From positions 682,001-746,000 of the forward strand of contig JANEZZ010001909.1 of NCBI GenBank assembly GCA_026122225.1: a DNA stretch of 64,000 nt, in the 5' to 3' direction. This document shows, piece after piece, positions 40,954-52,590 of the stretch. The notes below the pieces were generated by a model, which saw only the letters and a list, made by a program, of their open reading frames with translations, was not told the origin of the DNA and ran no database searches. Source of the DNA: Heloderma charlesbogerti (Eukaryota; Chordata; Lepidosauria; Squamata; Helodermatidae). How positions within the stretch are numbered: the first letter of the stretch is position 1; every line of letters begins with the position of its first letter. A program made the position numbers and the translations under genes.

Positions 40954-40993
40954 ATGGATTCGTTTCCTCCGTTCAAGCACAGAAAATCCTTCG
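40954..40993 (+). CDS. LC3-like exon 1
   Basis: Encodes MDSFPPFKHRKSF plus one base; donor G|GTAAGA at 40993/40994, phase 1. Confidence 0.92.
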
Positions 40994-43900
40994 GTAAGAG
41001 TCACCCACCCCTTTCTCCCCCATGTAAACGCCCCGCTTTGCATTACGGACCCTGCAGGGCGTTGTTCTTTTTCGGCTGCGGGCGCCCCCTGCTGGCCCAA
41101 ATAGGCGTGTCGTTGATTTTACACCTCCCTAAGCTTGAACACGATTATTATGAAAGAAGTATTTCTGAAACGATGTATTTCTTCTATTCCTCTGACCTCA
41201 TTCTGAACTCTCCCATCTCCCTACACCAGGGGTACACCTAGGTTGGACCTGGGGATCCAGGGCTGTCTAGCACCCCACCCAATGAACACCCATATAGCAA
41301 CAGGTACAGAAGCAAACTCTACTTTATTCCTGTAGTCATCATCATGTTATGATTTAAATGCGTTTAAAATACAAAACTGCACACGTTCAGAGCATCTTTT
41401 TTTAAAATCTGGGCAGGCAAACAGTTTTGTTCCAACATATCAGGGGTGTTGATGAAATTTTAAAACATGGAGTAGTTGTTAGAGCGGAGGAGAAGAGAAA
41501 GGTGAGTTGTGTGTTTCACAACTGAAGAAATACACATGGTTATCTAAAGCCCACACCCCCAATAAGCCCATTAAGTCCAGGGTTTAAAACTCTAGCTACA
41601 CTACTGCCCTATGCCAGGGCTGTGGCCCTCCAAATTTTTGGCCTACAACGCTCACCTGCCCTAACTAATATAGCCAAAGGTGAGGGATGATGGGAGTTGC
41701 GGTCCAACAGCATCTGGAGAGCCACACTTTCAACACCACTACCCCACACCCTTGTGCAGAAAGAGCATCTGATGAAGTGGGCTTTAGTCCACAAAAGCTT
41801 GTGCCTGAATAAATCTGTTCATCTTTAAGATTGGAGTGAAAGGTTGTATTTTTATTTTTTAAATTATAGGTGCATCCCCCCCCACACACACACACATATT
41901 TTAGGGTAAACCCTCCGAAGGCAGTGTACAAGAAAATGTAACTCCATAGAACAATAACAGTGATAAAATAAGAATTTAACAGTTAAAACGAGATAGTGCC
42001 ATATATGCACTGACCCCTGTAGAGTCCTAACTCAATTACCGGTTAAGGTAAATGCGTGAGTTTTTAGGGCCTGTTTGAAGGCCTGTAATGATGAGGGTTA
42101 GTTTTCTGGTTCTTGCTTGCAGAGAGAATTTAGTCCCAGGAGGGGAGACCAGAGCAGGGTTAAGCAATGTAATGTACTTTTCTTGATGCCTACCAAGGTG
42201 TCCTTTAAAAAAAACAACACACATACATTTTCTTACTGGCAGCTGCAAATGCTGTAAAATAGGTTTCTGTTGGTGCTCAAAACTGGGTTTAAAGGAGTTG
42301 TTTAGTGTGTTGGGACTCAGACCCCATCTATGCCTGGTACTCGGTCTTCTGGATGAATGACTTGTCCTTTGCCCCGCCTTGCATGGCAGCCATTTTGTCA
42401 TGGTGCCCAGGACAGTTTCTCAAATTGCCAGATGTTCCCATGGCCCCAAATGGTTGCCTAGCCCAAGACTAGAGGATCTCATTCTGTTGAAGTAACTATC
42501 CCAATGTTTTTCCTTTTTATCTCCCACTCCAGCCTCGAGGAAAAGTGAGGTGGCTGCTATCAGGATCAAATTTCCTTGCAAACTACCGGTATGTGGGTTT
42601 GGGGTTATCTATATCTTGTGAGTAATTGGTAGGGTAGGGTGTATGTGTATATCTGTTTTGTTAAACTGGGTTGGTTTGAGATTTAGTAATGTTTAGAGTA
42701 AATCCATTGAAATCCATAAGACTATAAGGTAGTCATGACTTCCTTGTCCTACTGATTCCAGCATGTCTCCGCTAAGCATGACTTAAGTCTCAGAGCCAAC
42801 CCGCTATCTACAGGAGTGGGCTGCCTCCTGACCAGGAAAAATGCCTAGTCTGTTCCTGTGCTTTTAATTCTATAACTTGGTATATACCAATTTTTCGGTG
42901 ACTTCTGCCTAAGAGGAGCATTATCTCATTTATGTCTTTAGGTCCTGTCAGATTCTCTTTGCCTTATTTCCTTCCTTTCCATATGTTGCTTGTTCTCTGC
43001 CTTTGGGACGATGAGTTCAAAAGCGATAATTCCTTCATTGTTGTTGTTGTGGTTGTTCAGTCGTGTCCGACTCTTCGTGACCCCATGGACCATAGCATGC
43101 CAGGCCTTCCTGTCCTGCGCACTCTCCTGGAGTGTGCTCAGGTTCATATTCATTGCATCAGTGATGCTATCTAGCCATCTCATCCTCTGCCGTCCCCTTC
43201 TCCTTTTGCCTTCAATCTTTCCCAGCATCAGGGTCTTTTCCAGAGAGTTTTCTCTTCGCATTAGGTGGCCAAAATATTTGAGCTTCAGCTTCAGTATCTG
43301 TCCTTCCAATGAGCACTCAGGGTTGATTTCCTTTAGGATGGACTTTCTCTCTTTCCCCACCCCACTTTTTATTTTTTATTTATTACGTTTATATCCTACC
43401 CTTTTTCCTCTTGCAAGGAACCCAAGGCAGCTGACATGATCCTTCTCCTCTCAATTTTATTGTCACAACAGCCCTGTGAGGTAGGTTAGGCTGAGGGTCA
43501 GGGACTGGCCCAGAGTCACCCAGTGAGCTTCATGGCTGAGTGGGGACTAGAACCTGGATCTCCTGAGCCCCAGTCCAACACTCTCACCACTACACCACAG
43601 TGGCTGTTGTGGTGTGCTTCTTTCTTCCTTGATTCTGTTGTTGGTTGGGCTTCTGGTCCAACTGGATTCTGTAAATGGACATTTTAAAAGGCTTTGAAAA
43701 GGTACAGGATAGAAGCTGGGAAGCTGAACAAAAGTGGTGTAGTTCGATGCTCCAGTTCAGCTTGATTGCCCAGTCGGGTGGCCCATTTGGGGGTCTGCTG
43801 CCTGCCCTGGCAGAGGTTCAGGCTGTATTTTACGATGAGTGTAATATAGCAGTGGACAAGGTCTGAGAAGGCCCACATTAAAATCCTCCCCCACCCCCCC

Positions 43901-46900
43901 CAGCTCAACTATGAAGATTTCTGGGTGATCTTGGGCTGGTTGCATGCTTTTGGCCAACCCACCTTGCAGGGTTGTTGTGTGGATAAGATGGGGAGGAAAG
44001 GGGAAAGTCGTAAATGTTCAGGAGCACCTAAAATCTCTAGCCTGCTCACTACTTCAACACCGGGGGTAGGCAATCATTGGACTACAACTCCCATCAGCCC
44101 TGATAATTGGCCATGTTGGCTGGGGCTGATGGGAGTTGTAGACCAAAACATCTGGAGGGCGCCCAGTTGCTTACTGCTGTGCTACCCCCTGACTGTCATT
44201 CTTAATGGGTTCATGTTACTTTGTTTTTAAAGTTTTATTTTCTTGAAGTGTGGTTACTTTAACATGTGCAGCTTGCTTTAAAACAGGAATGGGAATGTAT
44301 GGCCCCCCAGACACTGCAGCTTCCATCATCCCTCAGCATTGGCTATGCTGGCTGGGGCTGATGGGAGTTGTAGTCTGCTTAAAAAAAAAACCTTCACATT
44401 ATGACTACAGCAGTGATTTCAGTTGCTCAAAATACACAGCTTCTGCATAACCTTCAGCCTTTTGTTTGCTCTGAAGTCAGTCCCACTTAGGTCTAGTTTT
44501 CCCTGCCAGTCTCCTGTGGCTGAATGCTCCCCCATCAAAAAATAAAATAAAAATCCTGCACATAAAAAATAGCACATTAGAGACAAGGCTAGTGATAGCA
44601 CTCCTTAAATTGCTGAAGGGCTGTCCCTTAAAAGAGGACATGGACTTATTCTCTACTGCCCTAGGAGGCAGGATTGGATCTAACAGGTTAAAGTTAAGAA
44701 GGCTAGATTTTGGTTGTCCATTAGAGGAAAAGTTTTGGATGGTAAGATGAGGGGAGACAAACCGGGAAGCGTCCCCCACAGTTCTACAGAGAGAGAACAT
44801 GTCTCAAGATGCTGGGAAATAAAACTTTATTTTCAATAAAGCCCAACGCATTTCAGCCCTGATATTTTTAGGGGTCTTCTTCGGGGTAGCTTTCCGAACA
44901 CTCAGAATGTTATATCTCTTCAACTCTGTAACTGGGTGGTAAGAGCAGTTTGATAATGGGACCAGTTACCTAGAAGGGGTGGGCTCTCCCTCACTGGGGA
45001 TCTTCAGACAGAGACTGGACAGCTATCTGTCAGGGGTGCTTTAGATTTAGTTGGACTAGATGACCTCAAAGCCCTCCTCTGATTCTATATGATTCTAGTC
45101 TTCTCCCTGACATACACTTGTTTGCTATGCACTGGAGCTTTTTAATATGGAGTGGTATTGAAACATAGGCCCCTTTAATCAGCTGTAATCCAGAAATGGT
45201 TTTGAGGGAGGTTTTTAAAAAACTTTATCCAGAATCCTGCAATGTCCACCTTCCCCATGATATCTCCACCCGCCCCAACCTTCTCACTGAAGCAAATTAC
45301 CATCTCAAGCTCTTCAGGTACTTTCCCATACACCTATTCCCCTCCCACCCCTCTTCCGCTCTCCTTTTTTTAAACCCCTTAAAATCTGGCTTTGGTTTAG
45401 ATTTGATAGGACTGGAATTTGGAGGACGTGAACTATTCCTGACCCCCAGCAGGCAGAGCCTCCTGGAAACTTGATGGTGGTTACCTTGCAATCTTAAAAC
45501 GGATTATTCAGCCCTAGTGCTGGGTTGGGGAAGTTGTTCCTAAAACCCAGCCATCACACGCATTGTGGTTTAAGAATTGCTGGGTTGGGCAAATTGGTGG
45601 AGGATAGATAAATGGTTAGTTGTTAGCTGTAATAGCTAAATGGAGGCCCCCACCCTTTTTGGGTCAGTGGGTACATTTGGAATTTTGAGATAGTCTTGTG
45701 TCATGGGTGCTCTCACAAAATGGTTGTTATGGAGGGTGTAACCAGGCAAAAAACAGCCATTTTGCACTTCTCTGAAACATGCCAGAATCCAATGAGAATA
45801 AAAAATAATAAGAATGAAGAAGAATGAAAAATAAGAATATATAATATAATATAAATTATATAAATTATATTATTATATAAAAATAACAAAATGATGAGGG
45901 GCAGGGAATCCAGCAAATGCTAAAAATGTGTGTGTGTGTGGGCGCATTGGTGCCCATGGGCACCACACTGGAAACTCCAGAGTTAAAATGATGAACCTCA
46001 CTGTACAGTAGCAGTCTACCTTGGGGTACTAGGACAAATTGGGAATGGCTGTCTTCATTGTTATCTGCATGCATGAGCTTCCCAGAGGCCTTGTAGGCCC
46101 CTTCCAACCCTACTATTCTATACTATTCTATGATCTGGTTGTTTTCTGTTGGAGATAGCTTGCAGGCTCGTTGGCCTGTTGAACTTCTCAAACATGCTTC
46201 TTGTTCACAGGTGATCCTGGAGCGTTACCCCAAGGAGAAAATGTTGCCGGCCTTAAATAAGGTCAAATTTTTAGTTCCCCAAGATCTCACCATGGGCCAG
46301 TTTGTCACAATAATCCGGTGAGCATCTGTAATCTCTAGCGTCGAAATCCTAATCTGTGTGGAGGACTCTCTGGGTGACCTAAAAATAGGTGTTGCCATTT
46401 TGAACATTGGTTCTCTTCTTCCACTTCTCCCTAATTCAATCCACCCTAAGACTCTGGGATACCAGGGGATATAAACCTTAACGTTTTTCACATGTTGGTG
46501 AGAATGTAGCTCTCCTTTTTGGAGGGGAAAATGCTCAAGTCTTCGGGCGAGGGTGTTGAACCTCTTTCGGTCTGAGGGCCACATTACATTTTGGAGGAGC
46601 TCTCGAGGGCCGCATTCCAGTGGTGGGCAGGGCCAGAAGCAAAAGGGGCGGTGCCAAAAATACCTGCATATTTAGGCATTTCAACCTTTTTAGAATGACA
46701 GGCTGGGGTCGGCGGGGTGGGGGGGAACTCCACAAAAGCCAGGAAACCACCAAACAATTGGTGGTGAAGAGAACGAGGGTAGAGCCAGGGGAACAGGGTG
46801 GTCCATATGGGGAAAACCAGAAAGCTGGATTTGGCCCCAGGGCCTCAGTTTCTGCACCCCTGGCTTACGGCGTCTTCGTGATAAGTTTGCACATGAGGTT

Positions 46901-47912
46901 ACTCTTCCACTGGCACAGCGTTCTGTATCTGTCAGGGATAGGCCTCATGTTCTGGTTCCTGTTCCCTGTCAATCAGGGGAAGGCAATCCTTTTTTGGAGG
47001 GGGGGTCAGGGGCTGAATGCTGGCGCTGAATAAGGCTGAAGCCAGCAGCGGGCAGGCCCAGAGTCTAAAATGGGTGCATCACCCCTATTTTTGGCCACTC
47101 ATTTCTCTCTCCTGCTTTCTTTGCACTGCCAAGGAAGGAACACCCCACTCCTCCCAGAGATCTGAACTGGTCGCCTGCAGTGGGCTTTTGAAATTGGGCC
47201 GGGGGCCGCATGATATTAGGCGGAGGGCTGCAGATGCCCTGCCCTTGCTCTGGGGCAGTACTTCATTAGCCACTCCAGGGCACTGTGGGAAATGTTAATA
47301 TGATGGCTCATAGTTGACCGTCCTGCCGGGAGGGAGGGCGGGTGGGGAGACCACCGTGGGAGAGGGCCCTTGAAGGGCTCTCTGCCAAGGGGCCCTTGCC
47401 ACCTGGAAATGAAGCGGCCCTGCCCGTTATGAGGTGCTTTCCACACCACAACTGCCTCACTTGTTACCTTTCCCAGACATGGGCTTCCAGCAAGTCCTGA
47501 CAGGCTGTAAAAATAAAAACGGTTTACTGAGCAGCCGGTGGGCTGTGAGCGTGTCTCTGCAACCATATGTGGGGCCTGGTTTAAGCAGTGTCTACGTTAA
47601 TTGGATTGTAAATGGCCTGGCTTTGCGGGGGGGAATCTCATTATTACATCTGTGAACAAAAATTAAGGGGGGCTGAGAAATACAGAATTGCTTAGGCCTC
47701 ACGGAAGCCATGATGGCTGCGTGTGTTGCTTCCCCCCCCCCCTCCCCAGGAACCGGATGGCCATCGGCTCGACACAGGCGTTCTACTTCCTGGTAGACGG
47801 CAACCGCAGCCTGGTTAGCATGTCATCCACCATGGCCGAAGTGTACACGACATACAAAGATGAAGACGGCTTCCTCTACATGACCTATGCCTCCCAGGAG
47901 ATGTTTGGCTGA
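40954..47912 (+). CDS. Microtubule-associated protein 1 light chain 3 (LC3C-like, Atg8 family; complete, 4 exons)
   Basis: Exons 40954-40993, 42533-42588, 46211-46317 and 47750-47912 join to 366 nt, 121 aa, with GT/AG ends throughout. The protein begins MDSFPPFKHRKSFASRKSEV and has the Atg8 ubiquitin-like fold signature: KVKFLVPQDLTM (49-60, including K49, K51, F52 and L53 of the LIR-docking surface), SLVSMSSTMAEVY (88-100) and KDEDGFLYMTYASQEMFG (104-121). Atg8 proteins are conjugated to phosphatidylethanolamine on autophagosome membranes and recruit LIR-containing cargo receptors. LVPQDLTM and VSMSSTMAE resemble LC3C more than LC3A/B. The TGA follows G121 directly, so there is no ATG4-removed tail. 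It lies head to head with the DACT-like gene and has no counterpart at this position in human. Confidence 0.95.
40994..42532 (+). other. LC3-like intron 1
   Basis: Contains a palindromic MITE (41610-41745), an L2-like minus-strand fragment (about 41900-42090) and a copy of the element also seen at 5583-5923 (about 42150-42470). Confidence 0.85.
42533..42588 (+). CDS. LC3-like exon 2
   Basis: Acceptor CTCCCACTCCAG ends at 42532. The exon encodes ASRKSEVAAIRIKFPCKLP and ends in phase 0 at CCG|GTATGT. At 56 nt it is too short to show up as an ORF of its own. Confidence 0.94.
43038..43350 (-). mobile_element. BovB 3' fragment, 5'-truncated
   Basis: The minus strand encodes SILKEINPECSLEGQILKLK and YFGHLMRRENSLEKTLMLGK, closely like the last 100 residues of the intact element. 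Similarity stops at about 43350 (GGATGGACT). About 313 bp is retained. Confidence 0.94.
43380..43610 (-). mobile_element. MIR-like CORE-SINE
   Basis: CACAACAGCCCTGTGAGGTA, GGGACTGGCCCAGAGTCACC and CACTACACCACAGTGGCT. Confidence 0.78.
44055..44175. mobile_element. Palindromic MITE (ACTACAACTCCCAT family)
   Basis: Near-perfect palindrome: GGACTACAACTCCCATCAGC on the left, its complement GCTGATGGGAGTTGTAGACC on the right, around CATGTTGGCTGGGG. It is the clearest copy of a family with more than 20 members here. Confidence 0.85.
44930..45100 (+). mobile_element. CR1 3' end
   Basis: Contains GGACTAGATGACCTCAAAGC and ends GATTCTATATGATTCTAG, a CR1 terminus in plus orientation. Confidence 0.82.
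46070..46135 (+). mobile_element. CR1 3' end, short
   Basis: CCCCTTCCAACCCTACTATT followed by CTATACTATTCTATGAT. Confidence 0.85.
46211..46317 (+). CDS. LC3-like exon 3
   Basis: Acceptor CTTGTTCACAG ends at 46210. The exon encodes VILERYPKEKMLPALNKVKF on to FVTIIR and ends in phase 2 at CCG|GTGAGC. Confidence 0.95.
46318..47749 (+). other. LC3-like intron 3
   Basis: Contains a CAGGGGTG-type element (about 46550-46862). The rest is without recognised features. Confidence 0.8.
46550..46862. mobile_element. CAGGGGTG-type element copy
   Basis: GTGTTGAACCTCTTTCGGTC at the left, CATTTCAACCTTTTTAGAAT inside and CCTCAGTTTCTGCACCCCTG at the right. Confidence 0.78.
47750..47912 (+). CDS. LC3-like exon 4 (terminal)
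   Basis: Acceptor CCCCCTCCCCAG ends at 47749 after a C-rich tract. The exon encodes NRMAIGSTQAFYFLVDGNRS to ASQEMFG, with TGA at 47910-47912 directly after the GGC glycine codon. Confidence 0.96.
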
Positions 47913-49184
47913 TGACACAGGGGGCCATTTTGGGACTCCTGGCTCCTTTTCAGAGATGTGGTCGCCTGCCTCACGGATGCTGTGGTTCTACGACTTGGTT
48001 GCCTGCCTGTCCTTTTCCTGGGGTTGCGGTGCTCTCTAAACATCTCTTTCGATCTGCTTGCCTCTTACTGTGTGTAAACCAAGAGGTTCTCTCTTTTTTT
48101 TCTGAAGGGGGAGGCTTGTTTTATGATGGACAGAGCTGATGTCGGTTTAGCTCTCTGTGGCAGTCACTGGGGTGGGATGTCTACCTCTTGGTAAGAGCTA
48201 CCTGGCTGCCGCAGACCAAACCTTCTGTGTCCTCAAAGTATTGCCACCCAAAAAGCACAGGCTACTTCAATCTTGGGGTAAAAGTCTTCCCTTTCTGCTC
48301 CTGTCTCCAGAGAAGCCACAGTAGCACTTAAGCACTTTTTCAATTAGATGGTGGTAGCTGTGCCTGCCCTACTCCCCAAGTCCATAAATTGAGATTACCT
48401 TAAATGATTTCTTTTGGCAACCAAGGAAGAGGGGACTAGGAGAAGGCCGAGTGGTGACGGTTGCACAAACTGAAGATCATACCTAGAATCTCCCACCATC
48501 ATCACCAGACACTGCTGCCTATGCTGGGAAGGTGGGCAAAGGCCCAGATATGGAGCTGTAGTAGCACAAAGTTTATATGTGGAGGAAAGTGGGAAGGGGA
48601 TTTTTTTATTGCTGCCTATAAAGAAGCTCGAAGTATTAACATTTTGTCTGGGTAAAAATGCAAAAGTAAACTATGCGTGATTTACTATAATGTTTAGAGG
48701 AAAAGTGTTGCTTTTTCAAGGTTTGGTTATTTTAAACTTGCATGCTGACTGGTCCACTCAAGGTAGAAAACTGTTTTCTACCTTATCTCCTTTCCTGACT
48801 CTACCTTTGGGGAGGGGGACAACTTTTCTTGAGACCGTTGCTCTTGGCCAAATCAAGCTCGGGACCTCTATTTTAAAATCGGCTTTGCACAACCTCAGCT
48901 GCTGCATTGAAGCAGAGCCCTTGCAAGACCTTAACTCCCTTACAAGGTAAACATACTTAGCTCAGTCTTTGGTTTTGTATCTAAAGTCTTGAAAGTACAC
49001 CCAAAGCTACTGATCAGCCTCAAAGAGAGCTTCTATTCCCAGTTTCTAATGACTTGACATAGAAGGGAAGGGCATGAGTTGGTGAGCAAAAAGAGCAAGG
49101 AGCTTTCTGGTTTATATTGGGGGGCAGGAGGCATCCTGCTCAGGAACCACAAGGAAGTAAACTTCACCTTCTTGGTAGGATCAT

Positions 49185-49350
49185 GTTAGGAACATTGGAA
49201 GCTTTATACAGAGTCAGACCCCTGGTCTATATAGTTTGGTATCATCTATACTGAATAGCAGTGGCTCTTTGGGTTTTCAGAGGCATCTTTCCTAGCCCTA
49301 CCTGGAGATAGAACCTAAGGCCTTTTCCATGCAGAATATGTGTTCTACCA
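49185..49350 (-). mobile_element. tRNA-derived SINE with CR1-like tail, reverse orientation
   Basis: Order on plus: GGAAGCTTTATACAGAGTCA, GGTATCATCTATACTGAATA, CCCTACCTGGAGATAGAACC, then a decayed reverse tRNA head. A similar SINE gives pieces at 28770-28870 and 30595-30695 and, forward, at 62700-62937. Confidence 0.65.
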
Positions 49351-49911
49351 CCAATTTTATAGCCCTAAAGCTTTTTCAGGTGTGTGTGTGTGTGTGTGGG
49401 AAGGAGTGCAGCTGTCATCCAGCCAGGAAAATAAGACATGTTCAGATGTAATGGGAGCAGGTTGACTTTCAGGACGGTGCAGAAGTTATCCAAATGGGAA
49501 CCTAATCTGTTCTTGGCAGCCTACAACATCTCTGTCTTACTCATATGGGCTACGATGGAGAAGTGCTTGCAGACCCTGCAACCAAAGAGTTGTGTTGTAC
49601 TCTTGTTGATTTACAAAACAAGAGAAAGGGAGAGAACAAGAGAGACTGAGGAGGCCAAGCTAGTCCAAGTGGTGGCTTTGGGTAGTGGAGACAGACAGGT
49701 CGGAACCAACGCAAGCCACAATTTCCCCCAGGACGTTTTCCTGCACAAGAACAAGCTCCCATCCGTTTTGATGCGGCTTGCGCAGGAGAGCCTACCTATG
49801 GATTGCTATTGGTGTGTTTATGATTTATTTAGTAGGTTTGCAACCCATTTCTGGCATGCCGTTTTCAAAGTGCCTCTCATCACTTACAGAGTGTAGTGGA
49901 TAAATCATTTA

Positions 49912-50035
49912 AGGGCACAATCTTATGCATGCTTAGACAGGAAAAAGTCCTATAACTCCCAGCACGCCCCAGCCAGCTATGCTTTTGTAGGACTTTTTTC
50001 TGTCTAAACATGAATAGGATTGCACCTTAAATCAC
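49912..50035. mobile_element. Second palindromic element (CATGCATAGGATTGCAC family)
   Basis: Left arm AATCTTATGCATGCTTAGAC and right arm GTCTAAACATGAATAGGATT are near-complementary around CTCCCAGCACGCCCCAGCC. Related: 4857-4952, 40445-40600, fragments at 5938-5995 and 7915-7960. Confidence 0.75.
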
Positions 50036-51849
50036 TTAAAATAAAACCAAACCGACTCCACTGGAGGAGCAGGGTGGGGTGCTGTTGTCTTTGCCTGCCC
50101 CCCCCCCCCGTGTCACTCCTGGCTTCCATCCCACAGGGCGGCTGGTGTTGGATCAGGGTCATCTCCAGGTTTTTGAGGGTCCTCAGGCGAGACACTCTCA
50201 GCGGCCCCTCCCTGAGTCTACTTTCTCACCACTATTGTCAGCAGCTGCTCTTGCTCCTCCTTCTTTCTCACCATCGCTACCACTTGCTCTCTTGGCAGGC
50301 AGAGAGCCAGTGAGCAAGTAGGCCATGGCATTCACTGCTCCTCCTCCTTGCCACCACCATTGTCTAGGCTAGAGCAAGAGGCAGGTGAAGAAGCAGGTTG
50401 CAAAGGTGAAGAGGAGCAACTCTGGGGAGCACTTGTGAGTGGGCCTCTGTTGGGATGCGGGCCCTTGGCAGCTGCCTGACCATGCCTACCCTTGATGCTG
50501 GCTCTGTGTTAGATGGCCCTGTGGTGGGGAATGAGGAAATGACAGTCCAGCTAAAGCAGATGTCTGCTGCTGTAGTTAGTCCAGGTGTGATAGGACCTGG
50601 CTCTTCCTATCACAAGCCAGACCTGCCATAACTTTCAAACAAGCGCAACTGTTAGATGTACCCACAGCTCGACAACTGTGATACAGCAGTATATCCACTA
50701 AGTCTATAGGGCTTATTTCTAGAGAATTTGTCGAAGAAGGCTAAGCACATGGCCAAAAGTGTGGGCGGAGAGGTAGGGGTGAAGGATGGAATTTACAGCC
50801 TTGTGTATATGGAGTTCAAATGCCCCTCTTGGGCTCACATCTCCAGGATGCAACTTCCTGCGTAGGAAAGCATACCCAGTTTGCCCATCAACAGCAAGCA
50901 GGGACCAGCAGGAGACCTGCCCACTGTAACTGCTAACCTGCTGACAAGCAGAAAGCGGGGCAGATGGGTTTGGAGGGCTTCCACATTTGCCCAGGTAACA
51001 TGGCCACAATGGATGCCTCCTGCGAGGTTGAGGCCTTGGGGAGCAAGTGCTGCTAGGGGGTTCTGGGAGTTGAGAGACTACACACCCAGAGGGTGCCAGA
51101 TTGGGGAAGGCTGGGCTAATGAGGAAGTTTGCCAGTAGCTGCTGCCCTTGGTAGTGGCAGGGTATGGGACAGAGGAGCAGGAATAAAGTGTGGTTAATTT
51201 ATTTTCTACATCTGAGCCCCGAGGGGAGAACAGAGCACTGGGGAGGAATCCTGTGTCCTGACAATCCTTTGCTGCACTCCTCCTTGAGCCTGGTTTAAGG
51301 GACTGAATACACTAGTCTTTTATTTTTTTTTTTAATCCCATTCAAACCTGTCCCAGCTTTGAACCAAGGGATACAGGGAACTGTAGTTCTAGCTGGGAGT
51401 CTAACCAAGAACTCTTATCACCCTAATGAACTACAGCTCCCAGGGTTCTTTCTGGGGGATGGGGAGGAAGGCAACCTTGAGAGGGTTCCACACCACCTTG
51501 AGAAGGTTCCACCCTTAAAGGTGGCCTAGAAACAATGTTAGATCAATTGTTCAATCAAACCCAAGCCAATTTAAATGGGTAGATATGCTGCAAGAGGAAT
51601 AGGAGAGAGAAAACCACTACACCACAGAAAACAGAATACAGGAGCACGCGGTGCTTGATTTTTACTGTTGAACGTGTGTCCTTGGCAGTGAGGCTGCTTT
51701 GCAGCTGCTTACGAAACAAACAGGTTGGAGAAACACACTTCACAGGGGAAAGGGCTGCGAATCCTGGGAGCAAAGTGGCAGCTGGCAGTGGCTGCTCTGA
51801 AGTGGTAGGCTTAATAGGGGGTAAGAATTGACTCTGAGGCAGGTAAGAA

Positions 51850-51850
<1 letters not shown>

Positions 51851-51888
<38 letters not shown>
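51851..51888. repeat. TG dinucleotide microsatellite
   Basis: Uninterrupted (TG)n of about 19 units ending in GCGCG. Confidence 0.95.
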
Positions 51889-51892
<4 letters not shown>

Positions 51893-52459
51893 CCCCCCGA
51901 TGCAGCTTGTGTAAACCTTAGTTTACAGGCAACCTTTTTGAGCCATGGGCACATTTGGCAATTTGAGAAAAACTCCTGGGCACCACCACAAAATGGCTGC
52001 CTCGGGAGGTGTGGCAAAGGCAAGTCACCTGCCCAGAAGATGGGAGTCGGTGAGGCAAGTCCAGCTGCCAGTAAGAAAATGTGATAATTTTTTTTGAAGT
52101 GTGGGGGTGTTGATGCCCACAGGCCCTAGGTTGCCTACCTCTGCTTTAGTTCTCATCCATTCTTGTCTGTAAAATGGGCATATTTCAGAACAGGGATGTA
52201 ACACCTTCGGATGGTACTCTGATGCCACCACGTCAAATGGTATGGGAGGGGCTGTTTTAAAAACAGAATACCCTGCCCCTTTTTGCCACATGTCTCACCC
52301 ACATTGCACAATGGGATAGTGCCAGGGCAAAGCCCTTCAATGTAGTCATCCCCACAGACACAATCTTTTCTAAGCAGCCATGAGCTAGAATACTGTTTTT
52401 ACTTGCTCCCCACCCACATGAAATTCTGCTCTGCATCAGCTATGGAGAACAAAAAGCTT

Positions 52460-52590
52460 TATCCAACCTGGTGCCCTCCAAATGCTTTAGACTACAACTC
52501 CCAGCATTCTTGACCATGCTGGTTTGGACTGATGGGAGTTGAAGTCCAACACATCTGGAGGATACCAGGCTGGAGAAGGCTGGATCTTCC
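52460..52590. mobile_element. Palindromic MITE copy
   Basis: CCTGGTGCCCTCCAAATGCT, ACTACAACTCCCAGCATTCT, then GATGGGAGTTGAAGTCCAAC and GGATACCAGG. Confidence 0.85.

Larger units (their letters stand above)
42589..46210 (+). other. LC3-like intron 2
   Basis: Contains a truncated BovB 3' end (43038-43350, minus), CORE-SINE fragments (43380-43610 minus, 43910-44010 plus), two palindromic MITEs (44055-44175, 44295-44385), CR1 3' ends (about 44930-45100, 46070-46135, plus) and a diverged hAT-like copy (about 45650-45970). Confidence 0.85.
47913..51190 (+). other. Probable LC3-like 3' UTR and downstream flank
   Basis: A long stretch with few transposons up to 49180, then a tRNA-SINE (49185-49350) and a palindromic element (49912-50035). 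AATAAA occurs at about 50041 inside repeat-like sequence and at 51182-51187. The true 3' end is unknown. Confidence 0.35.
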
